Of a stretch of DNA of 64,000 nt, positions 1 to 10,736 are shown piece by piece. The position numbers were made by a program, and so were the translations under genes. Every line of letters starts with the position of its first letter. The stretch's first letter is position 1. Source of the DNA: Antedon mediterranea (taxonomy: Eukaryota; Echinodermata; Crinoidea; Comatulida; Antedonidae); contig NC_092678.1 in assembly GCF_964355755.1 (NCBI RefSeq), positions 1,201,922 to 1,265,921 on the forward strand, in the 5' to 3' direction. A model generated the notes under the pieces. It ran no database searches. It was not told the origin of the DNA and worked only from the letters and a program-made list of their open reading frames with translations.

Positions 1-3000
1 AGTACCTTGTTTGACGAAATTTGCGCTTCCATAATATTGAATCAGTACCTTGTTTGACGAAATTTGCCTTCCATAATATTGAATCCGTACCTTTTGTTTG
101 ATGAAATTTGCCTTCCATAATATTGAATCAGTACCTTTTGTTTGACGAATTTTGCCTTCCATAATTTTAAATCAGTACCTTGTTTGACGAATTTTGCCTT
201 CCATAATATTGAATCAGTACCTTTTGTTTGACGAAATTTGCCTTCCATAATATTGAATCAGTACCTTGTTTAAATTTGCCTTCCATAATATTGAATCAGT
301 ACCTTTTGTTTGACGAAATTTGCCTTCCATAATATTGAATCGGTACCTTTTGTTTGACGAATTTGCCTTCCCTAATATTGAATCAGTACCTTTTGTTTGA
401 CGAAATTTGCCTTCCATAATATTGAATCAATAAATTGTTTGTCGAAATTTGCCTTCCATAACACTGAATCAATACCTTGTTTGACGAAATTTGCCTTCCG
501 TAATATTGAATCAGTACCTTTTGTTTGACGAAATTTGCCTTCCATAATTTTAAATCAGTACCTTGTTTGACGAATTTTGCCTTCCATAATATTGAATCAG
601 TACCTTTTGTTTGACGAAATTTGCCTTCCATAATATTGAATCAGTACCTTGTTTGACGAATTTCGCCTTCCATAATATTGAATAAGTACCTTTTGTTTGA
701 CGAACTTTGCCTTCCATAATATTGAATCAGTACCTTTTGTTTGACGAAATTTGCCTTCCATAATATTGAATCAGTACCTTTTGTTTGACGAATTTTGCCT
801 TCCATAATATTGAATCAGTACCTTTTGTTTGACGAAATTTGCCTTCCATAATATTGAATCAGTACCTTGTTTGACGAATTTCGCCTTCCATAATATTGAA
901 TCAGTACCTTTTGTTTAACGAACTTTGCCTTCCATAATATTGAATCAGTACCTTTTGTTTGACGAAATTTGCCTTCCATAATATTGAATCAGTACCTTTT
1001 GTTTGACGAAATTTGCCTTCCATAATATTGAATCAGTACCTTTTGTTTGACGAAATTTGCCTTCCATAATATTGAATCAGTACCTTTTGTTTGACGAAAT
1101 TTGCCTTCCATAATATTGAATAAGTACCTTTTGTTTGACGAAATTCGCCTTCCATAATATTGAATCAGTACCTTTTTGTTTGACGAATTTTGCCTTCCAT
1201 AATATTGAATCAGTACCTTTTGTTTGACGAACTTTGCCTTCCATAATATTGAATCAGTACCTTTTGTTTGACGAATTTTTCCTTCCATAATATTGAATCA
1301 GTACCTTTTGTTTGACGAATTTTGCCTTCCATAATATTGAATCAGTACCTTTTGTTTGACGAAATTTGCCTTTCATAATTTTAAATCAGTACCTTTTGTT
1401 TGACGAATTTTGCCTTCCATAATATTGAATCAGTACCTTTTGTTTGACGAAATTTGCCTTCCATAATATTGATTCAGTACCTTTTGTTTGACGAATTTTG
1501 CCTTCCATAATATTGAATCAGTACCTTTTGTTTGACGAAATTTGCCTTCCATAATTTTTAATCAGTACCTTGTTTGACGAATTTTTCCTTCCATAATATT
1601 GAATCAGTACCTTTTGTTTGACGAATTTTGCCTTCCATAATATTGAATCAGTACCTTTTGTTTGACGAAATTTGCCTTCCATAATTTTTAATCAGTACCT
1701 TGTTTGACGAATTTTTCCTTCCATAATATTGAATCAGTACCTTTTGTTTGACGAATTTTGCCTTCCATAATATTGAATCAGTACCTTTTGTTTGACGAAA
1801 TTTGCCTTTCATAATTTTAAATCAGTACCTTTTGTTTGACGAATTTTGCCTTCCATAATATTGAATCAGTACCTTTTGTTTGACGAAATTTGCCTTCCAT
1901 AATATTGATTCAGTACCTTTTGTTTGACGAATTTTGCCTTCCATAATATTGAATCAGTACCTTTTGTTTGACGAAATTTGCCTTCCATAATTTTTAATCA
2001 GTACCTTGTTTGACGAATTTTTCCTTCCATAATATTGAATCAGTACCTTTTGTTTGACGAATTTTGCCTTCCATAATATTGAATCAGTACCTTTTGTTTG
2101 ACGAAATTTGCCTTCCATAATTTTTAATCAGTACCTTGTTTGACGAATTTTTCCTTCCATAATATTGAATCAGTACCTTTTGTTTGACGAATTTTGCCTT
2201 CCATAATATTGAATCAGTACCTTTTGTTTGACGAAATTTGCCTTTCATAATTTTAAATCAGTACCTTTTGTTTGACGAATTTTGCCTTCCATAATATTGA
2301 ATCAGTACCTTTTGTTTGACGAAATTTGCCTTCCATAATATTGATTCAGTACCTTTTGTTTGACGAATTTTGCCTTCCATAATATTGAATCAGTACCTTT
2401 TGTTTGACGAAATTTGCCTTCCATAATTTTTAATCAGTACCTTGTTTGACGAATTTTGCCTTCCATAATATTGAATAAGTACCTTTTGTTTGACGAATTT
2501 CGCCTTCCATAATATTGAATCAGTACCTTTTGTTTGACGAAATTCGCCTTCCATAATATTGAATCAGTACCTTGTTTGACGAATTTCGCCTTCCATAATA
2601 TTGAATAAGTACCTTTTGTTTGACGAACTTTGCCTTCCATAATATTGAATCAGTACCTTTTGTTTGACGAAATTTGCCTTCCATAATATTGAATCAGTAC
2701 CTTTTGTTTGACGAATTTTGCCTTCCATAATATTGAATCAGTACCTTTTGTTTGACGAAATTTGCCTTCCATAATATTGAATCAGTACCTTGTTTGACGA
2801 ATTTCGCCTTCCATAATATTGAATAAGTACCTTTTGTTTGACGAACTTTGCCTTCCATAATATTGAATCAGTACCTTTTGTTTGACGAAATTTGCCTTCC
2901 ATAATATTGAATCAGTACCTTTTGTTTGACGAATTTTGCCTTCCATAATATTGAATCAGTACCTTGTTTGACGAAATTTGCCTTCCATAATATTGATTCA

Positions 3001-3820
3001 GTACCTTTTGTTTGACGAATTTTGCCTTCCATAATATTGAATCAGTACCTTTTGTTTGACGAATTTTGCCTTCCATAATATTGAATAAGTACCTTTTGTT
3101 TGACGAAATTCGCCTTCCATAATATTGAATCAGTACCTTTTTGTTTGACTAATTTTGCCTTCCATAATATTGAATCAGTACCTTTTGTTTGACGAACTTT
3201 GCCTTCCATAATATTGAATCAGTACCTTTTGTTTGACGAATTTTGCCTTCCATAATATTGAATCAGTACCTTTTGTTTGACGAAATTTGCCTTTCATAAT
3301 TTTAAATCAGTACCTTTTGTTTGACGAATTTTGCCTTCCATAATATTGAATCAGTACCTTTTGTTTGACGAAATTTGCCTTCCATAATATTGATTCAGTA
3401 CCTTTTGTTTGACGAATTTTGCCTTCCATAATATTGAATAAGTACCTTTTGTTTGACGAATTTCGCCTTCCATAATATTGAATCAGTACCTTTTGTTTGA
3501 CGAAATTCGCCTTCCATAATATTGAATCAGTACCTTGTTTGACGAATTTCGCCTTCCATAATATTGAATAAGTACCTTTTGTTTGACGAAATTTGCCTTC
3601 CATAATATTGAATCAGTACCTTTTGTTTGACGAAATTTGCCTTCCATAATATTGAATCAGTACCTTTTGTTTGACGAATTTTGCCTTCCATAATATTGAA
3701 TCAGTACCTTGTTTGACGAAATTTGCCTTCCATAATATTGATTCAGTACCTTTTGTTTGACGAATTTTGCCTTCCATAATATTGAATCAGTACCTTTTGT
3801 TTGACGACATTTGTCTTCCA
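1..3820. repeat. 42/44-bp tandem satellite
   Basis: About 87 head-to-tail units; the 44-bp form contains GAATCAGTACCTTTTGTTTG followed by ACGAAATTTGCCTTCCATAATATT. A 42-bp form lacks two T in the CCTTTTG run. Variant words (AATTTTAAATC, GATTCAG, GAATAAG, TTCGCC) mark unit subtypes. The array starts before the window. Open frames of 60-99 codons on the minus strand come from the repeat itself: 44 is not a multiple of 3, so each frame cycles through all three readings of the unit. No gene is supported. A small inverted cluster of the family lies at 19575-19830. Confidence 0.97.
1310..2445. repeat. 436-bp higher-order repeat inside the satellite
   Basis: The rare word TTTCATAATTTTAAATC recurs at 1371, 1807 and 2243, exactly 436 bp apart. 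AATTTTTAATC recurs at 1551, 1987 and 2423 and at 1681 and 2117, again 436 bp apart. This is a block of ten 42/44-bp units copied about 2.6 times. Within it a three-unit sub-block is itself duplicated at 130-bp spacing (1551 and 1681). The block points to recent unequal exchange in this part of the array. Confidence 0.9.
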
Positions 3821-4300
3821 TACCAATCTTATATACCCAATGTAAACTCTGTGGCCTAGGAATTCTCGTTGTTTTGTTATTGATTTAAAATTCAGTGTAA
3901 TCATGCTTATCAACAATGTGTTTAATATAAACGAAGGGTGGTTAGAATTAGAGAGTGTTCCAGGTAAGAATTAATGTATAGTTTATTGATAATAATTGAT
4001 AAACCTGATCCTGGTAGCCGCTAGTACTAGGAGCCTCCCTAGTAGTATAGCCTAGGGCCTAGGCCTAGCTAGTAGTAGTAGGCTAGGCCTCCTAACTAGG
4101 CCGCTCTAGCCTAGGCCTAGTAGTACTGTAGTACTAGGCCTAGAAGGCTAGCCTAAATTAAATTTAGAAAGAGATTGCCTATCCCTAGGCTTTGATAGCC
4201 AGCCTAACTCCCTCTTAAGCCCATTCGGTCTAGCAGAAAAGGATCGAGCCTTTAAGTTTAATTGAAAAATTATTATGCAAATGTTATTAATAATTAATTA
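3821..4300. other. Intergenic DNA with AGGCCTAG-rich stretch
   Basis: No coding signal. Positions 4010-4150 are dense in overlapping TAGGCCTAG/CTAGTAGTA words, a compositional habit common in echinoderm noncoding DNA. Confidence 0.6.
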
Positions 4301-4319
4301 TGTCTAGTTTCCCTTGCAT

Positions 4320-4790
4320 GTGCCACAAATTAGGTTCCATTATTGCAAATTCACATTCTGTTCCCAACCTTAAAATAACTAGTATCACCCCATCCCATCC
4401 AAACTTTTTCTCACATCGAATGAACAAACTAGTTGACAAGACTTCATTGAAAATTAGGTTCCATTGCATTATTGCGAATTTAAGTTTATGTTATGTTAAT
4501 ATAGCTTTATAATTTCGCTCACCCATCCCATCCAAATTTCTTCCCATATTATATTATGAACAAACGAGATGACGACCTTATTGCACAATTAGTTTCCATT
4601 ATTAGCAAGTGTTTCCAACATCAAAGAGTGTTAAAACTTGATGAATTAATTAGGTACCATTATTTTGTGCAAATATGTTTAACTGTACGTTTGTAGTGTT
4701 ACGTGACCTATGAAGAGATTGACGACCGAAGATGACAATTCAATATCTAACTCATCTTTATTGCAAAATTAGGTTCCATTATCTATTTAT
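4320..4790. repeat. Degenerate interspersed repeats around AATTAGGTTCCATTATT
   Basis: The word TTAGGTTCCATTATT or a near match occurs near 4330, 4454, 4590, 4650 and 4770, with irregular spacing of about 60-135 bp. CCCATCCAAA-type flanks repeat at 4393 and 4527. This looks like an old, decayed tandem array. Confidence 0.55.
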
Positions 4791-5614
4791 GTTCTATAAA
4801 TTATCTATAAATGTTTTAGCGCCAAAGGTAAATTGACCCAACCCCTGTCCACATAACAATAACATGCAGACACGGGTAGCCTTCCCATCATGCATAACAC
4901 AATTAGCTTGCCAGAATGTGCTATTAGGCGACCTAGCTTTGCGTGATACAGACCATGCGAACTTAATTTGGCAAGTTCACTTAATTTGGCGTTACACCGG
5001 CTTTATCATCTATATTCGGTCTTACCAATCCTGTTAGACCATTGCTATAAATCAGTCTTAGCTAAAACCGTGTACAGTAACAAATTGAGGGCATACTTTA
5101 CGCGTACAGTACCAAATAAGGTAATATTCGTCAAACTTTCTCTTGCCGAACACACTGCTGATGTTTTCAGAACATTCACATAAGTGGGTTAGCGTAACCA
5201 AATAACACAGTGCAGTGGCCATATTACTTTCAGAGGCCAAGTAAATTCATAACTTGTTAACGGACAGTGATATGGATATACATTTTGCATTATAATGTCT
5301 CCACCTTCAACCCCTCCGATAACACTAGGCTAGGTAATGTTTCTTCCTCAAGCTTCTACATATAGCTAAATGCGGGATTATTCGGCCCAGGTGCGACAGG
5401 ACCCATTATTAGGCCGATGTATGTCTGACTAAGAGTGGCTTCTAATTCTGATTTTTTATATGAAATAATGTGAAGTACATGATGCTAACATTATTTGTTT
5501 GTTTTTATTTTGTGGATTTTTAATTGTTTGTTTTGTGTCATTTCTTTTTAGGGGTGTAGGCCTACAAGGAGGTACAAACAAGGAGGATGAAGCTGCAATC
5601 ATATTTACTTTTGT
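4791..5614. other. Intergenic, nothing recognised
   Basis: Both strands contain only short unrecognisable open frames of up to 71 codons. No repeat structure or domain was recognised. Confidence 0.5.
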
Positions 5615-6305
5615 AATTGTATCAATGATCTGGGGATCGAAATATCTAATCATCTGAAATGGAATGAGCACGTCATCAAAGTTGTCTCTAAATGTAATCG
5701 CAAACTTGGTATGATTAAGTGGCTATGGGTTACAATGCTCCTATCAGTATTACTAGGACGTTATTCACCTCCCTGGTTAGAACCGACCTTGAGTATGCTA
5801 GCTCATTGTGGAGTGGCACATCCAAATGTAACATGCAACATTTGGAAAGTATACAGCGTAAAGCTACCAAATACATTTTGAATTACCCCGATCAAGATTA
5901 CAAAGAACGTCTAACCTTGCTCAATTTACTGCCCCTATCATATTGAAGAGAATATATGGATGTTAACTTCTTCCATCAATGCTTGCTTAACATGAATGAT
6001 CTTAATATCAAGGATTTCGTTACATTTTCTGGAGACAATAATGGTCGTGCAACAAGATCATCTGTTGATGACCTCAATCTTACTGTTAGAAATGGTCATA
6101 CTGAATCACATAAATTGATGTATTTCCAACGCATTGTTCCCATTTGGAATCAGTTAGATCAAGATACTAGAAAAGCACCTACGTCTTGCAGGTTTAAGCT
6201 AGGGGCTAAGAAATATTTTAATGACTTATTTACCAATACGTATGAAACTGGCAATATGTGCACATGGGTGTCCTGTTGTCGCTGCTGTAAATGTCGGCCA
6301 ACTTA
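5615..6305 (+). pseudogene. LINE reverse transcriptase C-terminal remnant
   Basis: Three consecutive pieces on the plus strand read as the end of a non-LTR retrotransposon ORF2. The first begins near 5627 with DLGIEISNHLKWNEHV (the segment just after the RT palm). The second, 5719-5946, contains LVRTDLEYASSLWSG and LESIQRKATKYIL, the usual thumb/C-terminal signature. The third, 5956-6305, has the WNQLDQDTRKAPTSCRFK block. The first and second pieces are in different frames (shift near 5715-5720). The second and third share a frame and are split by a TGA at 5944. A short Cys-rich end (CCRCCKCRP) follows. The element is 5'-truncated and inactive. Clade (CR1/RTE-like) is not resolved by eye. Confidence 0.85.
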
Positions 6306-6445
6306 GTTTAATCTTAAATAATACAAATTTATTAATTACTATTATATTTAAATATATGTGATATATCGGGATTCATTAAATGTGATATTTATTCGAAATG
6401 TGTGACCATTCCTATGGTGTATGTGTGACTTATATATTATTTTTT

Positions 6446-6711
6446 AGGAGTGGAGCTGTGGCTTGGTGGTTATGATGCTTGGCTACCAATCTAAGGGTCC
6501 TGGGTTCAAGTCCTGTCATATGTCAGGGTTTTTTTCTCATGACAATTTACAACTCCACTCCCAAAGACTTAATAATAAGTCTTTGTTTATGTAGAGCATC
6601 TTGTGTATATGTTTGTCTTGTGAAATTTTAAATAGTTTATCCATCCTGTAATTGGCGGGTTACTCGCTGTTGGATGAGTATGAAATAAATAAATAAATAA
6701 ATAAATATTTA
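6446..6711 (+). mobile_element. tRNA-derived SINE with (AAAT)n tail
   Basis: A Pol III A-box-like word TGGCTTGGTGG lies at 6459-6469, and a B box GGTTCAAGTCC at about 6503-6513, at the spacing expected for a tRNA head. A small hairpin AAAGACTT/AAGTCTTT follows near 6553-6575. The unit ends in AAATAAATAAATAAAT at 6683-6706. It sits about 140 bp behind the LINE remnant, so the tail may have been acquired from that LINE, or the head may be part of a longer composite 3' end. Confidence 0.75.
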
Positions 6712-6741
6712 TTATAATGTTATAAACCTTTTCATTACTCA

Positions 6742-7002
6742 TTGTGCAATTTGGGATTGGACCGTTCTAGAGGTGCTTACCACCTGTTTGTCCCATCCTT
6801 CACTGAATTTAAGGCAATACTGGATATGAAACTTTATTGTGACTTTACCAAAATAAAAGACGCTAAAGAAAAATTGTGCTGTGTGAATATTAATCTAGGG
6901 TGCACATCAGAAAGTTACATCATGAATGTACATGAGAGGTACATGCACGTTGAACTTTTTCAATCAGTCGGCAGTTTAAAACATTTCAATGATAAAATAT
7001 GA
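6742..7002 (+). CDS. Unrecognised 86-codon open frame
   Basis: The frame begins MCNLGLDRSRGAYHLFVP and ends FNDKI. I recognise no domain, signal peptide or membrane segment. It starts directly after the SINE tail, has no visible promoter and no partner exon. It may be a chance frame or an internal piece of a decayed gene. Confidence 0.15.
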   Translation: MCNLGLDRSRGAYHLFVPSFTEFKAILDMKLYCDFTKIKDAKEKLCCVNINLGCTSESYIMNVHERYMHVELFQSVGSLKHFNDKI

Positions 7003-7894
7003 ATTGGTAATTTATAGAAAGATGTGAAGTATTGGAATAATAAAACTACAGCTGCTTACGAACTTGGAATAAACAAAAAAATGCACATGGTGTTAATCGA
7101 AATTAGATTATGTGCGCGAACACTAATATACCAAGAGGTAACCGTAATTTACGAAATACATTATGTTCCAGGAATATGTGTACTTAATTAAAACTACAAC
7201 GATCAGTCGAGACAGTTGGCCGGCTGCCGAGACTAAACTCTCTTTTAAGTTGGCGGCTCGGCATGGTATTTGCAGATCAACTCAACTCTACATGTGTGGG
7301 TGGGTTAGTCACCATCTAACATATCTTAATTATCTTCCTCACTGTTGGTTGTTTGAATTAAAAGTCAATTTTTAACAATATATTCCTTATGGCCAGGAAT
7401 CGATGTGGTTATGTTTTCACGGTGCGCAATACAAAATTACGCGGTCTACGCACGATTTAACGAAATCACGTTTGTAATCATATCTTCACAAGCATGAATC
7501 ACAATTAAATAAAATTTGATACTAATAAATTTCAGGGCATAAATCATCATATGGCAATACAATTACGTGCGTAGCGCATGTAACGCATGCGTACGCGCGC
7601 TTAAAATTTTTCCTAATTGTCAAAATTGATTTTCGATGAAATAAGAGTACGTTTAAGGCAATTTTAAGCGTTTAAAAAATTGCCATGATTACAGTGCACA
7701 GATTTTTGCACGCGTGCTGCGCGTTAAATGTTAATACGCACTCTTTTTGCCAGATTTCTGTTTTCTTGACTTACTTTTCAACTCGAAATTACGTTATACG
7801 AGCACGTAAAAAGTGACAGGCTACGCACGTGTAAATCAAAAAAATATAAATGTTTTTAAACATTTTCAACATTTTTAAACATGTTCAGCAATTT
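7003..7894. other. Noncoding stretch with CpG-rich ACGCGTGC words
   Basis: No coding signal. 7560-7800 is rich in ACGCATGCG / ACGCGCGC / CACGCGTGC words against an AT-rich background, suggesting an old dispersed repeat. No terminal repeats were found. Confidence 0.4.
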
Positions 7895-7983
7895 CGGTCG
7901 GTTGGTCGATCGGTTGGTAGGTCGGTCGGTCGGTCGGTAAACACTAACTTGAGCACGCGACTGCAGCCATCTATATGGCCTTG
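7895..7983 (-). repeat. CAAGG-(ACCG)n dispersed repeat, copy 1
   Basis: Read on the minus strand it starts CAAGGCCATATAGATGGCTG, continues through CGCGTGCTCAAGTTAGTG and TTTACC into an ACCG microsatellite. A second copy in opposite orientation lies at 30761-30869 and starts at the same CAAGG. The matching start in both copies suggests a real element boundary. It lies about 50 bp beyond the presumed polypurine tract of the Gypsy element. Confidence 0.7.
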
Positions 7984-8072
7984 TTAATATTGTGTAAGGT
8001 TGGTTCTCATATGGAGTTGTAGACTTGTACAACATCTCCCATCTGCATGTTTCTAGTAGTTTTTGTCATCGT

Positions 8073-8312
8073 TTATTTTGATTTGTCATCTTTATAGCTT
8101 ATTGATTCTTCTTGTTGGTGTTCTTGTGGATCTACAAGTATTTTGCTTGGTAACTTTGTGTTAAATTGTCTATCAAATAGTATTTCTGCTGGAGGTGGTC
8201 TTGTACTGGTGTGCTTTGTCGCTTTGTAGTTCATCAGAAATATGCACAGCCCTTGCTCCCATGGTAGTCCGTCTTCTCGGGCTGTTGCTATGGCCTTTTT
8301 GAATGTAAGCAT
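8073..8312 (-). pseudogene. Gypsy integrase C-terminal segment
   Basis: The 79-codon frame contains AIATAREDGLPWEQGL and PPPAEILFDRQFNTKLP, the conserved stretch that follows the catalytic core in Gypsy integrases. It overlaps the end of the core frame by about 25 bases in another phase. The two are one gene broken by a single-base frameshift near the third catalytic acidic residue. Function in the parent element: insertion of the cDNA into host DNA. Confidence 0.8.
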
Positions 8313-8656
8313 GAAACGCTCCGCTTCTCATTGGCTCTTGGCCATTCAGGTGTTATCTTCCGGTGTTTAAATCCCATGTATTGTGAGAACTGTTTGAATT
8401 CTTCCCCATTGAATGGTGTGCAATTATCACTCCTTATGATGTTGGGTATACTGAACATTGATATGATAGTAGCTAGTTTGGGAATTACTGCTTTGAAAGA
8501 TGTTAATATTTCAATCACTGGATATCTGGTATAATCATCTGTTACGACCATGATGTAGTATCCATTTGGGAAATGACCACAAAAGTCTTTGCTCAGAACT
8601 GTCCACCGTCCATCACTTTGTAATTTGGACTTCTTTAACGGCAACTTCTTTTGCAT
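8288..8656 (-). pseudogene. Gypsy integrase catalytic core
   Basis: The frame contains KDFCGHFPNGYYIMVVTDDY (first Asp of the D,D(35)E triad), then IIRSDNCTPFNGEEF (second Asp), then PEWPRAN just before the third acidic position. There the frame shifts and the normal context is lost. The usual SDNG reads SDNC, a substitution in the active-site loop. Upstream on the same strand, out of frame, EGHQSVVKTKSLVREN and later residues represent the zinc-binding HHCC domain (about 8655-8780). Confidence 0.85.
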
Positions 8657-8989
8657 CCTGTAGACTCTTTAATCATCTCTTCTACTTGTTTATCTATTCT
8701 TGGAAACCATATATTCTCTCTCACTAAGCTCTTGGTTTTCACTACGCTTTGGTGTCCTTCTTGTGCTATAGAAATCGATTTCTTTTTGTAGCGATTCTGG
8801 TATTACTATTCTTGTTCCACAAAGTATGATTTTATTTTCTGGGCTTAGAGTTAGTTCTTCACGAACTTGACAATAAGGTTTCTTTGTTGATGCATTGATG
8901 TTGTCGTTGGTATCTTGAAACCATTTCCCATCTTGTATTCGTTTACTGACCCACTGTAGTGTTGGATCAGTTTCTGTTTCTCTTTAGAT

Positions 8990-9050
8990 TTCTTCTTTGG
9001 TCGTAGCTTCTCGTTCAGTTTGAGAATATCGGCTTTCCGTGTCATACAGT
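8990..9050 (-). pseudogene. Gypsy RNase H fragment
   Basis: In one minus-strand frame the sequence reads YDTESRYSQTERE, the motif at the start of the RNase H domain of Gypsy polymerases. The longer open frame in this place (8851-9045) is in a different phase and is not the ancestral one. Confidence 0.6.
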
Positions 9051-9389
9051 ATAGTGCCCTACTCCCATATGCAACTATCTGTGACCATAGAAGGATAGGT
9101 TGGTTTATTGAAGATGAATTTATCAGTATTCAAGCCTTTTTTAAAAATCTTTTGAGTACATCTCGTAGGCTTTGATCATGTTGCACCAAACACTCTTATA
9201 TCATCACTCATGTTTCGTCCTCGTGGTATGCATTGTAGGACTTGTTCAATCACATTTTGTTATAGTCTTTTATTTTTTCTTAGAACAGCATGTGCTGCAA
9301 ATGTTGCCTGCTGTCTGGATGTAGTTCCAATTGGTGGTTTTTAAATCAAGCTTCGAGAATATCTTTGCACCGTTCAAGTCATGATGTCA

Positions 9390-9530
9390 TCAATTGTTGG
9401 GGTCCCATGTCTTTCCCTCTGAATGGCTTCGTTGACCTGTCTCATGTCGATGCATAACCGCACTCACCTTTGGGATAATTACGAGTTGTGACACCCATGG
9501 TGTTGGTTCTTGCTGCTACTTTCTCATTAT
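9390..9530 (-). pseudogene. Gypsy reverse transcriptase fragment
   Basis: Minus-strand reading gives PTPWVSQLVIIPK and, after a frameshift, RLCIDMRQVNEAIQRERHGT, the fingers-domain start of Gypsy RT. The catalytic YxDD region was not found as a clean frame in 9060-9390, so the palm is badly decayed or deleted. Confidence 0.75.
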
Positions 9531-9773
9531 ATCAAGATATAGCATCTTTAATTATTTTTCAACTTTCTTTCTTAAATTGAATCAGTCTGTGTGCTTGTTT
9601 CTGTGGTTGGATACTTTCATCAATGTGTAGCTTAACTTGGTAGTTCTTTAGTTTGCCAATGCCACCAAACACTTCTGGGTATTCATCAATGATCCTTGTA
9701 TTTTCTTCCTTATTTGGAATGTGTTGGTCATTGATTATCGTGTTTGAATTAGGTCAAGTTCTCTTGCCATTTT

Positions 9774-9992
9774 CTAACTCAGTAGACATCCTGTATCGCC
9801 TTGAACAATATATAATTCAGCAACTCCTATCTTCTTGTTGCTTTTAGTGTGTGCTGTGAATGGAATAGTCGCCTGTGTACCATATGGATGGATTTTAGCT
9901 GAGCTTTTCTGGAGCCTCGGTTGGTATTTCATTGCCTTGTATGTGGTTTCATCTATTAAATTTACTGAGGCTTCCGTGTCTAGCACTGTCAT
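9774..9992 (-). pseudogene. Gypsy aspartic protease remnant
   Basis: The 72-codon frame begins MTVLDTEASVNLIDETTYKA. In retropepsins the catalytic triplet is D-T/S-G; here it reads D-T-E, a change expected to abolish activity. The following ASVNLID strand and spacing match the family. It lies between gag and RT as expected. Confidence 0.8.
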
Positions 9993-10057
9993 TAGGTTGA
10001 TATTTCTTCAATCTACATGCAAAGTGATGCCAATTGTTGGTAGACCATCTGTATCAT

Positions 10058-10282
10058 TCATGCCAACTCTATTTTTATTTGTTTCGTTTGTCGACACGTA
10101 CTGGAAAAGTGGTTATTCTTTTCACACAATGTTCTTCCAAATGCTGGGCATAAGGTTTTCCCATTTTTATGTGGAATATTGCCTCCACAATTTCTGCATT
10201 TTGTACCAGTCTCCTTCTTGTTTAGTCTAGTGTCACATTTGTGTCTCAGAATGCTTGGCGTTGTAATCTCCCTGACAGGCAA
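10058..10282 (-). pseudogene. Gag nucleocapsid zinc-knuckle segment
   Basis: The 74-codon frame has two Cys/His clusters, CRNCGG..H and C..C..H..C (KCRNCGGNIPHKNGKTLCPA and EKNNHFSSTCRQ). They resemble the CCHC knuckles of Gypsy gag, which bind genomic RNA. The second knuckle is incomplete in this frame. Confidence 0.65.
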
Positions 10283-10332
10283 CTTTGTATTATTTGGCTT
10301 TGTATTTCATTATTGGTGTCACTAAATTCATA

Positions 10333-10578
10333 CTATTTGGCTAATGCCCTGGTTGCGTATGTGTCAAGTTTTTCACCATGGTTCTGTTTAGCTTCTCTGA
10401 ATCTAAATATTTCATACTGAATGTTTTTCTTTGGTTCAAAGTTCTCACTCAGTTTTTGTTTTACTGTCTGGTAATTGTCATCGTTATCTTTCATAGTGTC
10501 ATAGATATCATGTACGTGCACTCCACCAGCATAGTGTAAGAGCAACGACAATTTTCTTTGAAATGCATTGATATTCAT
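10333..10578 (-). pseudogene. Gag capsid-like segment
   Basis: The 81-codon frame reads FQRKLSLLLHYAGGVHVHDI then a YQTVKQKLSENFEPKKN block and FRFREAKQNHGEKLDTYATR. This is typical of retrotransposon gag: helix-rich, with a short F.P..N then E...FR...Q..GE pattern. It is the 5'-most recognisable part of the element; no LTR is evident before the tRNA-like satellite begins at about 10630. Confidence 0.7.
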
Positions 10579-10629
10579 GGAGACTAGGCCAGTCTATATA
10601 TTGGCCAGGTCTGTCGAAATAAAACATCA

Positions 10630-10736
10630 AGTAGCAACTGATGTAGCTTAGAAGGGGTTCGAATCCAACCGGGTACGGTTGTTTAAATTTATATATAAAT
10701 CGAGTCAATTACAATGTATAAAGTATCTTCGAAATT
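10630..10736 (+). repeat. Truncated first unit of the tRNA-like 158-bp satellite
   Basis: Carries the B box GGTTCGAATCC at 10656-10666 and the normal unit tail (TCAATTACAATGTATAAAGT), then breaks off at CTTCGAAATT into the 21-bp array. The A-box half is missing. Confidence 0.85.

Larger units (their letters stand above)
8030..10580 (-). mobile_element. Decayed Ty3/Gypsy LTR retrotransposon
   Basis: On the minus strand the order is gag (10578-10333), zinc-knuckle region (10282-10058), protease (9992-9774), RT (about 9530-9390), RNase H (about 9050-8990), integrase HHCC (about 8780-8655), integrase core (8656-8288) and integrase C-terminal part (8312-8073). This PR-RT-RH-IN order defines Ty3/Gypsy. 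A purine run GATGGGAGATG at about 8033-8043, followed by TGTTGTAC, fits a polypurine tract and the start of the 3' LTR. No second LTR was found. Every domain is separated by frameshifts, so the copy is dead. Confidence 0.9.

Noticed and set aside
42-3603. Several minus-strand open frames (MEGKFRQTKGT...) of 60-99 codons
   Set aside because: They are readings of the 42/44-bp satellite; each cycles through all three phases of the unit and ends when a 42-bp unit shifts the phase.
7895-8045. The ACCG repeat as part of the Gypsy LTR
   Set aside because: A second copy at 30761 starts at the same CAAGG boundary without any LTR sequence, so it is better explained as a separate element inserted near or in the LTR.
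8851-9045. 64-codon frame MTRKADILKLNEKLRPKKK...
   Set aside because: It is out of phase with the Gypsy RNase H motif encoded by the same bases, so it is not the ancestral reading.
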